DNA from: Plicaturopsis crispa FD-325 SS-3
Taxonomy: Eukaryota; Basidiomycota; Agaricomycetes; Amylocorticiales; Amylocorticiaceae
DNA length: 29,724 nt
NCBI GenBank assembly: GCA_000827205.1
Contig: KN832577.1
Location: 103,469 to 133,192 of the forward strand
Direction: 5' to 3'
Below are positions 1-10,526 of this stretch, piece after piece. Under the pieces are notes generated by a model. The model did not search any database. It was not told the origin of the DNA and saw nothing but the letters and a program-made list of their open reading frames with translations. The position numbers and the translations under genes were made by a program. The stretch's first letter is position 1. The number at the start of each line of letters is the position of its first letter.

Positions 1-225
1 TTTGCATTTACGGCAACACCTGCGCTTCTGCACCCCGCGAGTCCACAGTATCAGCCAACGCCGGCCCATGTACATTGCACGCTCCATCAACACCGACCCG
101 CACATCAGCAGCGCCCGCACTTACCCGCACTTTGTCGTTTGAATGTGTACATGTACTTCCAAACATGATGTATTGAGTATACAGTGTATACTTTACATGC
201 GTGAAACACCATAGCTGCCACCTAA

Positions 226-413
226 AGCTATTATATCCTAAACATAGAATGGTGTTGAGAATGTGGTTTTTAGCTATAAGAGCTATTAGAGCACCTCTAC
301 TTATTAACTGCATTTCCATATATTGACGCTCAAATTCACTAAAAGTCAAGCTAGCTATAGGTCGTATTTGGAGCTATAAATGCACCATTCTAACTATATG
401 TGCTATTACAAAT
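226..413. repeat. AT-rich inverted-repeat element (MITE-like)
   Basis: This AT-rich stretch carries a 9-bp inverted pair, AGAATGGTG at 246-254 and CACCATTCT at 383-391. Each side also holds copies of the motif AGCTATA/GCTATTA. The layout resembles a small non-autonomous element, but no clean terminal repeats or target duplication could be fixed. Its right part overlaps the last codons and stop of the kinase-like gene at 406-2043. Positions 1-225 hold no recognisable gene. Confidence 0.35.
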
Positions 414-2043
414 TTTGTGTTTCTATATAGCAAAAGGGGTTTTCCTGATGCACTAGGCAGCACAGAGTGTGCGCGGCATATTGAACCGTATACGGAGAAC
501 CGCGGCGCTTGCGAGAGAATGTCCGAGGGTAGACATTTTCAAAGCGGTCGACAGTCTCGTCGTCAAACAACCCTATGATTTTCTCCAGTAAGGAAAGCCT
601 TTCCCGGAGGCTCCCCGTCTGATGAAAGATGACATGTCCTGCGTGCAGTTCTGCCAAAACGCACCCCGCTGAGAATATATCGACCTTCTCATCCCAGAGC
701 ATATCTACGGGATATGAGGGGAATATCAGTAAGCATTTTACAGAATAGGAAAAAGAGCAAACCGTAGTTCAATTCCGGAGCTGCGCAACGGTTCATGCAA
801 GTTGTAGGGCAGTCCCGTTCAGAATCAACCGATGCATGCCCAAAATCGACTATGCGGATTTGAAGATGATTGAGTGTGATCTATGATAAAATTCAAAATG
901 TGAGATTTGCAGGAGATTGACGCGGAAACTCAACTATTGGTTTGTCATTGACCCTAGCTTGTATGCTGACGTCGTCATTTTCTAGGACAATGTTCTCCGG
1001 CCAGATAGCAGTATGGACGATACCGATCCCATGAAGAACTTAAAAAGTACTGTCAGCGTACTCCCATTGATAGCATTCGCAAATGAACGCACATGCAAGA
1101 CCCTCTAGGAGCTGGCGAGATATCGCTTTGACATGATCCGCTGGAAGGGGAAATAATGTTTTCAGATGTAGCAGGCCTCGAAGGTCAATACCATAAGCAT
1201 TGAATATTAAACCGCGTTGCCCTCGATATGTAGTTGTGCCCAAGATGTCTGCGAGCACACTGAATGTCAACGAGGATTAGCACTGTCACCCATCGTGACG
1301 CTAGAACCATGAAGTACTCACTCAGAACTTGCTCCATTATGCTCGCGGACAAACTGTAGGATACGAAGCTCACGCTGAGCGGCTGAGGCAGAGGTAAACT
1401 TCATAAGAACTAGGAGTTTGTTCACCGCAGTGCCGCCACAGATCGGCGACACATCGTACGACTTTGTCACGACGCTCGTGGTAGTCTTCGAAGCAACGAC
1501 ATGGTTCACATCTGGGAAAAATATGTTAACCTGCTCTTTTTTCGGATGTGCGAGTCTAGTTCTGGCTCCTCACATCGTCTTGCAACGACCTCGTCGTAGT
1601 CAGGGTAAAAAACGTCCGTCCTGAAGCTTGTTAATCAGATCATAGAACAAATCGGCCTCCTCGCATATACTTACAAAACACCCTCGTTCGATACAACTGT
1701 AGCCCTGTGTGACAGAACGGGGACGGAGACTTTTGCTGAAGCTTCGCGGCAGTAATGTCAGTGATAATATTTTCTTCCAGCGAATAGTTAGGCTTACGTT
1801 TGAGGCTAAGACGTGCACTCCTACGTAGGTGTGAACGGGGGAGTCCATGCATTCTTTGGCTCGAGTGGTGTCGGTTTGAGAAGGTGGCCATAAGTGATTA
1901 TGCCAACGTCGTATGTTGGCCTGATACCTAAATACTAAGTAGTATGGAATGAGTGAGAATAAGGGGAAAAGACATACCGATGAGAATGCTCGGGAACATA
2001 GACGGCCGGATTGCTCTAGCCCACTGAAAATGTCAACTATCAT
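406..2043 (-). CDS. CMGC-like pseudokinase, catalytic Asp replaced, C-lobe end missing
   Basis: This is a multi-exon protein-kinase-like gene on the minus strand. Read through predicted introns it shows a beta-3 strand LVLMKF, then RELRILQFVREHNG, a hinge region GLIFNAYGIDLRGLL and the helix HVKAISRQLLEGLAFLHG. Next come the catalytic loop IVHTAIWPENIVL (about 970-1020), IVDFGHASV (about 850), the APE-type AAPEL, and VDIFSAGCVLAEL (about 670). In active kinases the loop reads HxDxKPEN. Here Asp is Ala and Lys is Trp, so phosphotransfer is unlikely although the DFG and beta-3 Lys remain. Likely introns include 1249-1313 and 724-780. The C-lobe stops soon after FENVYPRTF, without the final helices seen in the neighbour at 3714-5224. 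The last codons fall in the AT-rich repeat. The ATG at 2043 is plausible, but exons upstream of about 1510 are uncertain. A binding or scaffold role is inference. Confidence 0.7.
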
Positions 2044-2541
2044 GCCGGCAAAAAGTACCAGGGAAACACGAACTTCACATATAGGGCATACAGGGCATGA
2101 GCATTGCTCACACGGAAGTCAGCTTAGAGTAGCATGTTATCAGTATCGTGCCGTTATATGGAGCGGAGAGAGGTCACGACGTTCGAAAACATTGATGCAG
2201 ACGGAGAGGATGAATGGGCTGTGATCCATTGAGCGGGAAGTCAGCTGCTGCGCTTTGGAAGTGTTGCTTGATACACTCTGGAGCACTTCGGTGAATGATT
2301 GTGAATCGTCAGAAAAAGGGGCCACAAGCAGTGCTCAATGACCGGTGAGTACCTGAGCGTGTTCAAGTTCGTATCGTCCTAACTTTGAGCTTCGGCCTTT
2401 CTCTCACGCCCAAGAAGGAAGGTCTTGTATACAGCTGGAGCACAAAGACTTAGATCTCGATTTCTCCCTAACGCGTATACACACATCAAATGACTAACTA
2501 CCATACGGCATGAGCACACATGGTCAACGTTAAATTCCGAG
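2044..2541. other. Intergenic, no gene seen
   Basis: About 500 bp between the pseudokinase start and the 3' end of the next minus-strand gene. Both lie on the same strand, so the pseudokinase promoter should be here. I saw no clear TATA box, repeat or convincing exon. Confidence 0.5.
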
Positions 2542-3320
2542 TCAAGGCCAAGAGGTATACAACGGGATGCCAACGGGGCCAATATTCACTCCCAATGAAG
2601 CTCTAGTTTCGTTAAGGACCCACCTGAATCAATGAGGATCAGTACATTAGGAATCATGCGGCGCAAACACATATGCCGCGACTCACATCGCAACGACGAG
2701 GTTGATGTACCTCATTTCTGTCGAGGAAATATCCTGCAGCTGAGACTGGAAACGATCTCTGTGACTGTCGTCCGTCTCCTCCGGGCATCGCAAGGCAACA
2801 AGGATGTTGCCTCGCCACAGCCGGTTGAACACAGCCATCATGCACGCATTTGGAGGAGCGTCTCCAAAATTTCTGGAGACCAATATCTCCATGCCATTAA
2901 AGAGGCGTAGTGATGTGCTGGGTACGTCGTACAACGTGACACGGCGATATCCAAATGGAAACCAATCTCCAACATCGAGATCCGTAACAGCGTCGACGAG
3001 CTGTCTATCTTCGTTGCCGGGGTATGCGGGCACGCCCACAAGTTTAGGTTCTTCGTGGCCAGTTGCATAGATTGCACAAGTATAAACCCGCACACCCGTG
3101 CGCTATCGGTACACATTCATTGACGCAGCGGATTGCCATGGATACTAGTAACTTACCTGCCCGCGTTCTCTTGCATGCCTGCTGAGAGTGGCGATAACAT
3201 TGAGGTCGTGGATCTCGTAGTAGTCGAGGACGTCACTCTGTAGAATCAGGTCAGTGGAGCTTTCGAAAAAGGAGATAGCACGCTCGAGCTCACCTCAGCC
3301 TGGGCAACGATTGATGACAT
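2542..3320 (-). CDS. Short unknown protein, paralogue of the gene at 10527-11287
   Basis: A predicted four-exon minus-strand gene of 201 aa: exons 3320-3294, 3237-3157, 3102-2687 and 2623-2542. All introns are GT-AG, of about 54-63 nt, in phases 0, 0 and 2. The product starts MSSIVAQAE. Exon 2 is a helical segment (DVLDYYEIHDLNVIATLSR) that faintly recalls an F-box-type helix pair. Exon 3 holds a beta-rich domain with FPFGYRRVTLYDVP, EILVSRN and WRGNILVAL. The protein at 10527-11287 has nearly the same length and intron phases, with matching segments VYDKKTLSAINARS, EVIVAEN and WRGNIVVGL. I do not recognise a named family. No signal peptide or membrane segment is apparent. The start was chosen because it gives a first exon like that of the paralogue. 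The 390 bp between this gene and the next kinase (3321-3713) hold nothing else I can support. Confidence 0.7.
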
Positions 3321-3713
3321 TTCGAGCAGGTAGATCGCTGGTAAGGTGCCAGCTGCGACCGGGAAGGTCTCAGGTATTAATGTATCTTTCCTAGACTGTA
3401 CGGAGAGGACTTTTGAGTCACAGGGACGAGAGCATGCGGTAAAGACCTGCGCATAGATGCTGCTTAGCACCGAAGGCCGGGGAACACCCTACACCGAGAT
3501 TATAATCAATTTTGGCGGCTTTAGGGATGACGCAAATTACAGCATGCGTGCCTGGAGGAATCCGGTGTAGTCGATGACCGGGGACTCTTCATACTGTTGG
3601 TACAAGCACGTCAATTGCACATGATATACAGAAACATAAACCACTATCATATACCAAACAATCGTACATTAGCAGGCTGCAAGCATGGGGATGGGGGTGG
3701 GAGGATCGAACCC

Positions 3714-5224
3714 TTAGTGCCCTGCTGCGGGGGAGAGGTACTCGTGAGCAAGAGCATCCGTTACGCACATGCGCCGCCTAGGATCCAAGTTCAACAGGCA
3801 AAGGAGAAATCTGTACAGGGGTAGATCGGGGACGAGCGCCTGACGGGTCCGGATTCAGGATCACTCAAATGAAGGCTACTCTGAGACACGTTACCTTGAT
3901 ATTCGACAAAGTAGAACGATCCACAAACTGGGATGTTTCCTCGCTATCCCCACCAGCATACACAATTTGAGCAGGTATAGTCTTGGTGTACGTTCCCGGA
4001 AACACCTTCTCGATCTTCCGACGGTAGTCAGGAGGAAAGCTGGACACGATTGTCTCCAGCACACCCAGCTTCTCCACAACATATCCCGTGTGTGGAAAGA
4101 GGGGGCGCCCAATGAAGAATTCGGCAGCTATGCACCCGATAGCGAATAGGTCGGCAGGGTAAGACCACGGAAAGCCTAAAGCAGCATGTCAACCACCGTA
4201 AAAACTAATATACGGCTTCAACCGAGGTTCACCTAACGTGATTTCTGGAGGGTGATAGCGGTTCGTTCCATAAATGACACTATTCGTGTCGGTCACAAAC
4301 GTAGCATTGCCGAAATCTATGAGACGAATTGTCGGATTCTGGATGGTCCTCTACGAACAGAGTGTCGGTGAGTAGCTGCGATGCAAGTATAAATGACCTC
4401 ACCCTAGCGACAACTGTGCCGGTCACATCGACGATCATAATCGTGCACATATCTGACCTCTCCAATACGACATTTGCCGGCTTCAAGTCGCCGTGTATAA
4501 TTCCGAGACTATGAAGATCTACAGTATTTTGTCAGTAAGAATATTAGCGCCTGTGCAATGTGTGAACTTACAGCGAACGCCGTGAAGGATCTGGGTAATG
4601 ATACCTCGCTGATGGGCTTTGAGTAGAATGAAATCTGTATCACTGAAGGGTAGTTGAGATAGATCCCATCCGTAGAGCGGATAAACAAGGCATGCGTGGT
4701 GTTTGTAGTCGAAAGATTCCAATAGTTGGGCAAAATGCCTGTTGCTCGTTTGAGCACGACGGAATCTCAAAGAGAAAGTTGAGATATATGCCGTACCTAA
4801 TTTCCGTGCCGTGACCTTTGACCAACTCGTCGTAGTAGCGCTCCTCAGGCTCGAGTTGCCCTGGATCTCTGTCTGGATGGATCACTTTTATGGCCACCAG
4901 TGTGTTTGCGACCAAGTCCACGGACTGGATGATTGTACCACCGCCGCCATAATCGATTGACTTTTCTGTAAGATCTGTACCAAAGCAAAAAGCATGAGAT
5001 TAATCCACATTGATTCAGGGTACGCACATCGGCTTCGGAGCACAACACCTTCAACAGGCACAAAGTCGTTGCTCCTAACGTAACACATTTTCAGTCGGCA
5101 TGTCATGCAGCTACAGGAGAGCAACACACTCTTCATGTGCCTTTGTAGTAAGTGCATGGGCATTGAGAATCAATTGAAGATAAGCGGTGGGCGACTCTGG
5201 GCCCTGGGGAGACGCCCCGCTCAT
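3714..5224 (-). CDS. Protein kinase, CMGC/LAMMER-SRPK-like, apparently active
   Basis: A multi-exon minus-strand protein kinase ending at a TAA at 3716-3714. In order it shows LRSRY, a glycine loop YGGGGTI (about 4945), the beta-3 motif VAIKVIHPD, a helix-C EERYYDEL, the hinge HACLVYPLYGWDL, the catalytic loop IIHGDLKPANVVL (about 4470), LIDFGNATF (about 4310), an APE equivalent PPEITL, and DLFAIGC. The C-lobe ends with LLNLDPRRRMCVTDALAHEYL. The key Lys, Asp (HGD) and DFG are all present, so Ser/Thr kinase activity is expected. The substrate is unknown. Predicted introns include 5075-5114 (40 nt), 4975-5027 and an unusually short 4766-4796 (31 nt). The start is taken at ATG 5224, but an in-frame ATG at 5356 would add 44 residues. 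The neighbouring pseudokinase has a similar fold but low identity, so these are related rather than recent duplicates. Confidence 0.8.
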
Positions 5225-5474
5225 CGCTTGGGACACACGTCGGAACACGTGTGATTTCCCTTGATGAGTTGTTGTTGAAGCTATGAGAATATGTGAATCA
5301 GTGCCGAAAACCGAACCCAGATCTAAGAGGTCAGACGTCACCTTTACGAGAAACATTCTTGACACGCATTGCACAGTGAAGGAGATACACAGATCGAAAC
5401 TGCACGCAAGAGATAGAAATATCAACGGCTTTGAAAGATTTCAAGTGTGCACAGGACCATACCACAATGGAGGA

Positions 5475-5482
5475 CTTTTATA
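5475..5482 (-). promoter_or_regulatory. TATA box upstream of the kinase gene
   Basis: On the minus strand this reads TATAAAAG, a good TATA match, about 120-250 bp upstream of the two candidate start codons of the kinase at 3714-5224. A short upstream ORF may begin near 5363 (ATGCGTGTC on the minus strand). Assignment is by position only. Confidence 0.45.
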
Positions 5483-6306
5483 CCCGTGCACCCTAAGCTC
5501 CCAGGTCACCCTGAACAGTCAACGCAATACGAGTAACGACGGTGAGGCCGAGCTGCGCCTGGTGAGCCATGCCGTAGCAGCGTACTATCTTCTATGCCGG
5601 CACGATAACCGGTCGCAAGACAAGTAATTTGCATCTGACATGAGAGAACTGAGACGGGTGCCCGGATTGCAAGGGAAAAAAAACATGGTGGCGCAACATC
5701 ATTGTGGTCGAAGCTGGTGATGAGAGCATCGTGGTTGACTTCGGTAACTAAACTTGAAACCTTCTATCCCGATTTGGTAGGGCAAAAGTTGAACCTACCG
5801 AATACATCGACCATCGGTATCGTCTGACACTGGTGTGCATGGGCTCTGCTCAACCCCTGTGAGTTGTGGCTTTGTATAAGCCTCCCGCAGTCGATTCCAA
5901 ACTCGCTCGTGGCCCGACCCTTGCCTTTTGGACCAGTAGTTCCCGAGCAGGTGAGATTTACACCGGCGGATTATCGATCCACTCAGATACAGCTCCTTAC
6001 AGACAACAGATATCTGACCCACTGACTGATGCTCACTCTCACGTCTCCTGAAGGAACACGGAGGGCGAGCTGCTCCCCATCGAGGTAAGCATGTATATGT
6101 CAATTCAACGGCGATTGCTGACCTTTTTGTCGACACTCCATCTTGTCAGACGCCGAATGTAGGAAGGCAGACTTCCGGCAACATCCCAGTGCTTGCTGAG
6201 ATGCAACACAGAACGTGCGAAGGGCGTAAGTTTCTTACCGTTTCGTTCTACGGTTTAAAGGAAAGGAAAAGCAGGATGTCAAACCGCCGCACTTCACAGG
6301 TTTACA
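5483..6306. other. Intergenic between divergent kinase and R2-like genes
   Basis: About 820 bp between two divergently transcribed genes, so it should hold both promoters. Several reading frames are open for 60-110 codons on either strand, but none shows motifs or consistent splice sites. I see no supported gene, repeat or RNA here. Confidence 0.45.
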
Positions 6307-7431
6307 ATGCAAGAGGACATCGAGCCAATACTCTCCCCCAGACACCGAAGGCTGGATTTGTTTCCTATACAATACACTAATGTATGTCTTACATGCTTGT
6401 CCGTACAGTCATGGATCTGATTCGTCTTTCGCAATAGATGTGGACAATATACAAAGGAGCACAACGCAGCTTTTGGGTAGCGGCACCCGCTACCTTCAGG
6501 CGTCTTGACGTGCTCGAATGGCAAGAAAGCCTCACGAACGTCGACAGACGCTATTACTCGCGCCTTCTCTGCATTCTCGCAGTATGGGACGGCCTCTCCG
6601 GTACCTTGAACGCAGTCGCACGTTTCGCATCAGAAATTCAAGTTCCGGAGGCCCAGTTCTTTTATACCTTTCAGATGGCAGTGTACGTGCCTCTGTTGGT
6701 GTGATACTATCCACTTTTTGCTTACTGTAATCTGTCCTCAGGAGCGATGTGCATACTGAATCATACTTCCAAATGCTCTGCGACGTTATACCGGATCCAC
6801 AGGAGCGCTCTATGTTGAAGGAATCCGTCCTCCCTCTCCCCTCCGTCCAACTGAAAGCTGCCTGGTGCAAGAGGTGGATCTTTGACCAGGAGGCTCCTCT
6901 TGCGACAAGGCTGATAGCCTTCGTATGCATGAATAATATATTCTTCTCCTCCTCCAGTGCGGCCATATGCTGGATCGCTTGGGAACGCGGGCTTATGCTC
7001 AGTATGACCACACGCAACGAACGCATACTGCAACACGGAGAAGCACACTTACAATTTGCCGCCCTGCTTTACAACGACTACTTGCAGATCAAACCCACCC
7101 CAGATGCAATTGGTCGCATTGTCGGAGAGGCGGTAGAGCTGGAGAAGCATTTCAGCCAAGGTACGTCGCAACGACGCTTTGCAAATACACTTAAGCGGAT
7201 CATATTTCTTGTTTCTAGAACTCTTGCAAGAACCAATCTTAGACCTCAACGCGACGTCTATGGATATGTTCATAGAACACTTTGCCAACCGCATCCTTCG
7301 CATCTGTGGTCTACCTCCACTATACGAGTATGCGATAAACCCGGTTCGTCTAAGCACTACATGTAGCTAAAGAGGACGTGGACTGACCGACTACACAGTT
7401 TCCCTTCATGTGTCCCTTTGTAGACACGTAG
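6307..7431 (+). CDS. Ribonucleotide reductase small-subunit (R2) homologue, degenerate metal site, no R1-binding tail
   Basis: A five-exon gene: 6307-6381, 6438-6682, 6742-7160, 7219-7343 and 7399-7431, predicted 298 aa. All introns are 55-59 nt GT-AG. R2 family matches run along the whole length: EPILSPRHRRLDLFPI, MWTIYKGAQRSFW, WDGLSGTL, IQVPEAQFFYTFQMAVSDVH, NIFFSSSSAAICW, RGLM, AHLQFAALLYNDYL, EAVELEKHF and the final NPFPFM. In class I R2 proteins six residues bind the di-iron centre (mouse D139, E170, H173, E233, E267, H270). Here D76, H111 and H209 are kept, but the three Glu are S108, N171 and G206. The tyrosyl-radical position is kept as Y115, while the D266 equivalent is H205. The protein stops just after NPFPFM, so the roughly 40-60 residue tail that docks on R1 is absent. 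It probably cannot make a normal radical. A regulatory or scaffold role like yeast Rnr4, or relaxed decay, are the main options. The open frame with good splice sites argues for a live gene. Confidence 0.85.
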
Positions 7432-8159
7432 CACAGGACAAGTAACGCCGTGGATAGTATGTTTGTGTGAAAAAGAGAAAATATATTGCTTTGACTTCGG
7501 ACCAATAGATCACGACAGATACTTGAGCGTTGTATGAAGTGAGGTCACCTTAATCTTAGGGGCCAAAGTCAGTACAAATCATGTACCAGCCAATATACTG
7601 CCAGTGGCGGCACGTCCAACGGCCTAGGAACGCAGAAGCGTATATGCCTATGGCATCCTAGCTAAAGATATCCCGTGTATGCACAACCAGAAGGCTAGTG
7701 CAGCTTATGGATACGAGCAAGGCAAAGGCGACAAATCAATATTGACGCCTGAACGACTACTGCTGTCGATACATGATAATACTGCAAAGAGAAGTTACAA
7801 CCCTCAGTCGAGCAGGGAAAGGGTACAAGAAAACACCTGATGGGGACGCGGTCCCAAAGCTACGTAGAAAAGCGGGCAACATGTGTAACAAGGAGAGAAA
7901 AAGGCCATATTTTTTCGTGGTTTCGTAGGTTTTCTGCTTTTTTTATGAGTAGTGAAAGGTTTTTCTGAGGGGAGGGAGGGAAGAAACTATGGTTCAAGCC
8001 AAACTCGAAAACGGGTAAGCCAAACAAAGACTTTCAGGGTAAAGACAACAAGAGTCCCCGATAACGAAGAGCAGAGAAAGAAGAAATAATGTGGAACAAA
8101 GAACGAGGAACAGGGAGCACAGGATGAGAAGGGACAATCTGGTCGGGGAAAGGAGCTCA
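7432..8159. other. Intergenic between convergent genes
   Basis: About 730 bp between the 3' ends of two convergent genes, so it should contain both polyadenylation regions. It holds poly-T and polypurine runs (7908-7946, 7965-7990) but no open frame or repeat I can support. Confidence 0.5.
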
Positions 8160-9837
8160 CTAATGCTTGCTCTTTTTTTCCTTGGCCGCTCTGGTCTTTC
8201 TCTTTGGAGGTGAAGGGGCATGCACCGCATCGTCAACGTCATCCGTGGCCCGTCTCTTCCCAGCAGCGACGTCTGCAATCTGGGGGTGAAGGTTTTCCTT
8301 GTTAGCGTCGGACATCTCGACGTCTTTTGTAGTCGCCTCGGGATTGCCTTTAGCATCCGTCGCTGGATCAGGTTCGGATGAGCTGGAGTCGGAGGGTTTG
8401 TTGGATGGACCTAATGCATGCCGGTATTGAGGTCAACACGATGTATACGGTGATCCACATGCTGATTCACTCACCCGTTGTGGTTGCCAAAACGTTAGTA
8501 TCGTGGCTTTCACCCGCGGCAGGTTCCCTGGATCGGTCCTCGCAATCCATAGTCATCTCTGAGCCCGCGGCTGGAGCGTCGATGTCGTGATCAAGCGTCT
8601 TCTTACTGGTAGATGCCGACGAGGCGCCGTTCCCCGCCTGCTCATTTCCCAACTCCACGTCGTCGGGGGGAGGAGAGACGTGATTCCAATAAAGCTTGTC
8701 ATCTTCGTCCTCGTCTTCGTTTTCGGCTATTCCGAGTGGCAAAAGGGGATATTGGTAAGCTGGGTAGTCAAAAGTTCATGTCAAGAGACTTACGAATAGT
8801 ATTCAGGACACCCTCAGGGTGAAGGGGCGGACGGGCACCGTCCAGTCGCATATCGAGTCCCTCTGAATCAGGTGGGGGAGAGAAGACACGTGTGATCTCC
8901 CTGGGGCAGATCTCCGGAAACCACTCGTCCTGCCCGATGACATACGATATGGTGAACGATATCCAGACGATGTCACCTTCGAGGAGCTCGGGCTGCGCGG
9001 TGGACTTCAACAGAACAAGGGATTTCGTTGACCCCTCCCATTTGACGGCCATGAGACGAGCCGGAGGGACAAAGCTTGGGACGTACTCCGAGGAGCCCTC
9101 AACGGCTTGACGTATAACGGGGTGGGGCGTGTAAGGAAATTTGTTCTGCTCGACCAGATTTGCATTCCGTTTGGTCTTGCGGGAAAACAAGGGACAGGCC
9201 ATTTGAAATTGATTGCCGACACGGCACTGCCAGTTACTTCTCGTTCTACTGACGCGCGCAATGTTATCTTCATCATGTGCTAATTGCTCAATCGCCTTCA
9301 AGAACATCGCCGTCAGATATGGTGCGGTAGACCGCTCGAGAAGTATTGGCTCACACCAGTATGTCCTCGTAGAGTGATTTATCCTTAGAAGTATCGAAAG
9401 TGTATGTGACTTTGCAAGACCAACTGGGCGCGCGCTGTCTGATGAATATTTATCGTCATTCACCATAGTTGTGGAGAATAATCTTGAATGCGACCTACAT
9501 AGTGGCTGTGGGGATAGACCGCGAGGCAGTCGCGCGAGGCGGAACATAATTTCCAGTCTCTGGGGGTGTACCGCGCAACCATACAGCGGCATGCTTGAAA
9601 ACGGCTGGCTCTTTGTTGTTGATTCTGTTTACCTGTTGGCGAGTAAGTCAGTAGCGAGACCTGAGGCAATGTGGCCATCGTACGCACAGTGAAGCGTTCT
9701 GCTCCCTTGACACGTTGAAGGGTGACAAGCGGTCTTTCAGATTCGACAGACCTAGCTGCCTTGCTGAGCGTAATCTCGAGACCACTGATACGCTCATGCT
9801 TCCATCGTTTCAGAGCGGAAGGTGCATCAGCGTCCAT
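8160..9837 (-). CDS. Unknown protein with acidic region and basic nuclear-type C-terminus
   Basis: A multi-exon minus-strand gene from ATG 9837 to TAG 8162-8160. The product begins MDADAPSALKRWKHERISG. It continues through EPAVFKHAAVWLRGTPPETG, a segment SWSCKVTYTFDTSKDKS, then NWQCRVGNQFQMACPLFSRK, and a beta-rich part with ARLMAVKWEG and GDIVWISFTISYVIGQDEW. After that comes an acidic low-complexity region (ENEDEDEDDK) and a Ser/Pro/Ala-rich tail ending PPKRKTRAAKEKKSKH, which resembles a nuclear localisation signal. Introns are inferred near 9689-9635, about 9505-9445, 9355-9300, about 8785-8752 (short, about 34 nt) and 8476-8411. I do not recognise a named domain. The even pattern of splice sites and the disordered charged tail suggest a real nuclear protein. 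Its function is unknown. Confidence 0.7.
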
Positions 9838-10470
9838 TGTGATGAGTAGCGAGTATCGACAGAAAAGAAAAAATGATTTGATCCGACAGATACTGGACCG
9901 GACATAGAGGTCAGCTTTTGAAGTCAAGGATTATTTGGCTTTGTTGAGACTTGGATTGACGATGAGAATTGAGAGCATCTAGGAGTAGAAGGTACTCACT
10001 GAATTGCATGCAACTGAGTGACTGCACGGGCGACATTTTGTTCCGAGTATGGAGACGAGCACCTCGATGAATGACAGCTGAATCTACACGCCAGAGATGC
10101 AGTGGGGTTCTTTGCTCGCAAGACACAGGAGCTTACAGAGCAGCAGTAGACTGGATAGGAGTTGAACTCTCTACCCACAGAGGCGTAGGAGCGCTTTGCT
10201 TGCACCGGTGACTGTTAACGTAACACATTGAACGGTGAAGCGTATGGAAAAAGGAGTCAGCCGTAAAGACGAGACGGAGAGCACTTGCAGTGCTCTGGGA
10301 AATCCTGAGGGAGACACTTGATTTTCCGGGAGCATGAGGGCATTGAACGAACTCTATACACATTGGCGTTGTTCATTTGCTGCGGAAGACAAAAGGAGCA
10401 TACCTCTACGCAAAGCCTCCCGGTTATCACACGCAGGACAATCCTGATTCCCGCGCATGTCGGATGTGCA
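9838..10470. other. Intergenic with a degenerate short duplication
   Basis: This gap lies between the divergent genes at 8160-9837 and 10527-11287. Two segments, about 10066-10119 and 10151-10203, are loosely similar (both end with a form of CTTTGCTYGC) and may be an old tandem duplication. No convincing gene was found. Confidence 0.35.
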
Positions 10471-10477
10471 TATAAAA
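10471..10477 (+). promoter_or_regulatory. TATA box of the short unknown gene
   Basis: TATAAAA lies 50 bp before the ATG at 10527. Spacing and orientation fit a core promoter for the gene at 10527-11287 with a short 5' leader. Confidence 0.55.
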
Positions 10478-10526
10478 CGGCGAAGGCACATATGAGAGGA
10501 TATTGTAAGCTTTTCAAAGTACGACC

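Noticed and set aside
3690-3720. GGGTTCGATCC, a tRNA B-box match, on the minus strand
   Set aside because: It overlaps the stop and 3' flank of the kinase gene and has no tRNA arms around it.
5795-6136. 113-codon open frame on the minus strand as a gene
   Set aside because: No motifs, no consistent splice sites and biased composition. Another frame of the same strand looks no better.
8768-9592. 274-codon open frame as a complete gene
   Set aside because: Only its later part is protein-like. Its start reads across introns and out-of-frame exon sequence of the larger gene at 8160-9837.
10066-10203. Possible tRNA genes on the minus strand (B-box-like GTTCAACTCC)
   Set aside because: No matching A box, no five-pair T stem and no acceptor stem at the right distance.
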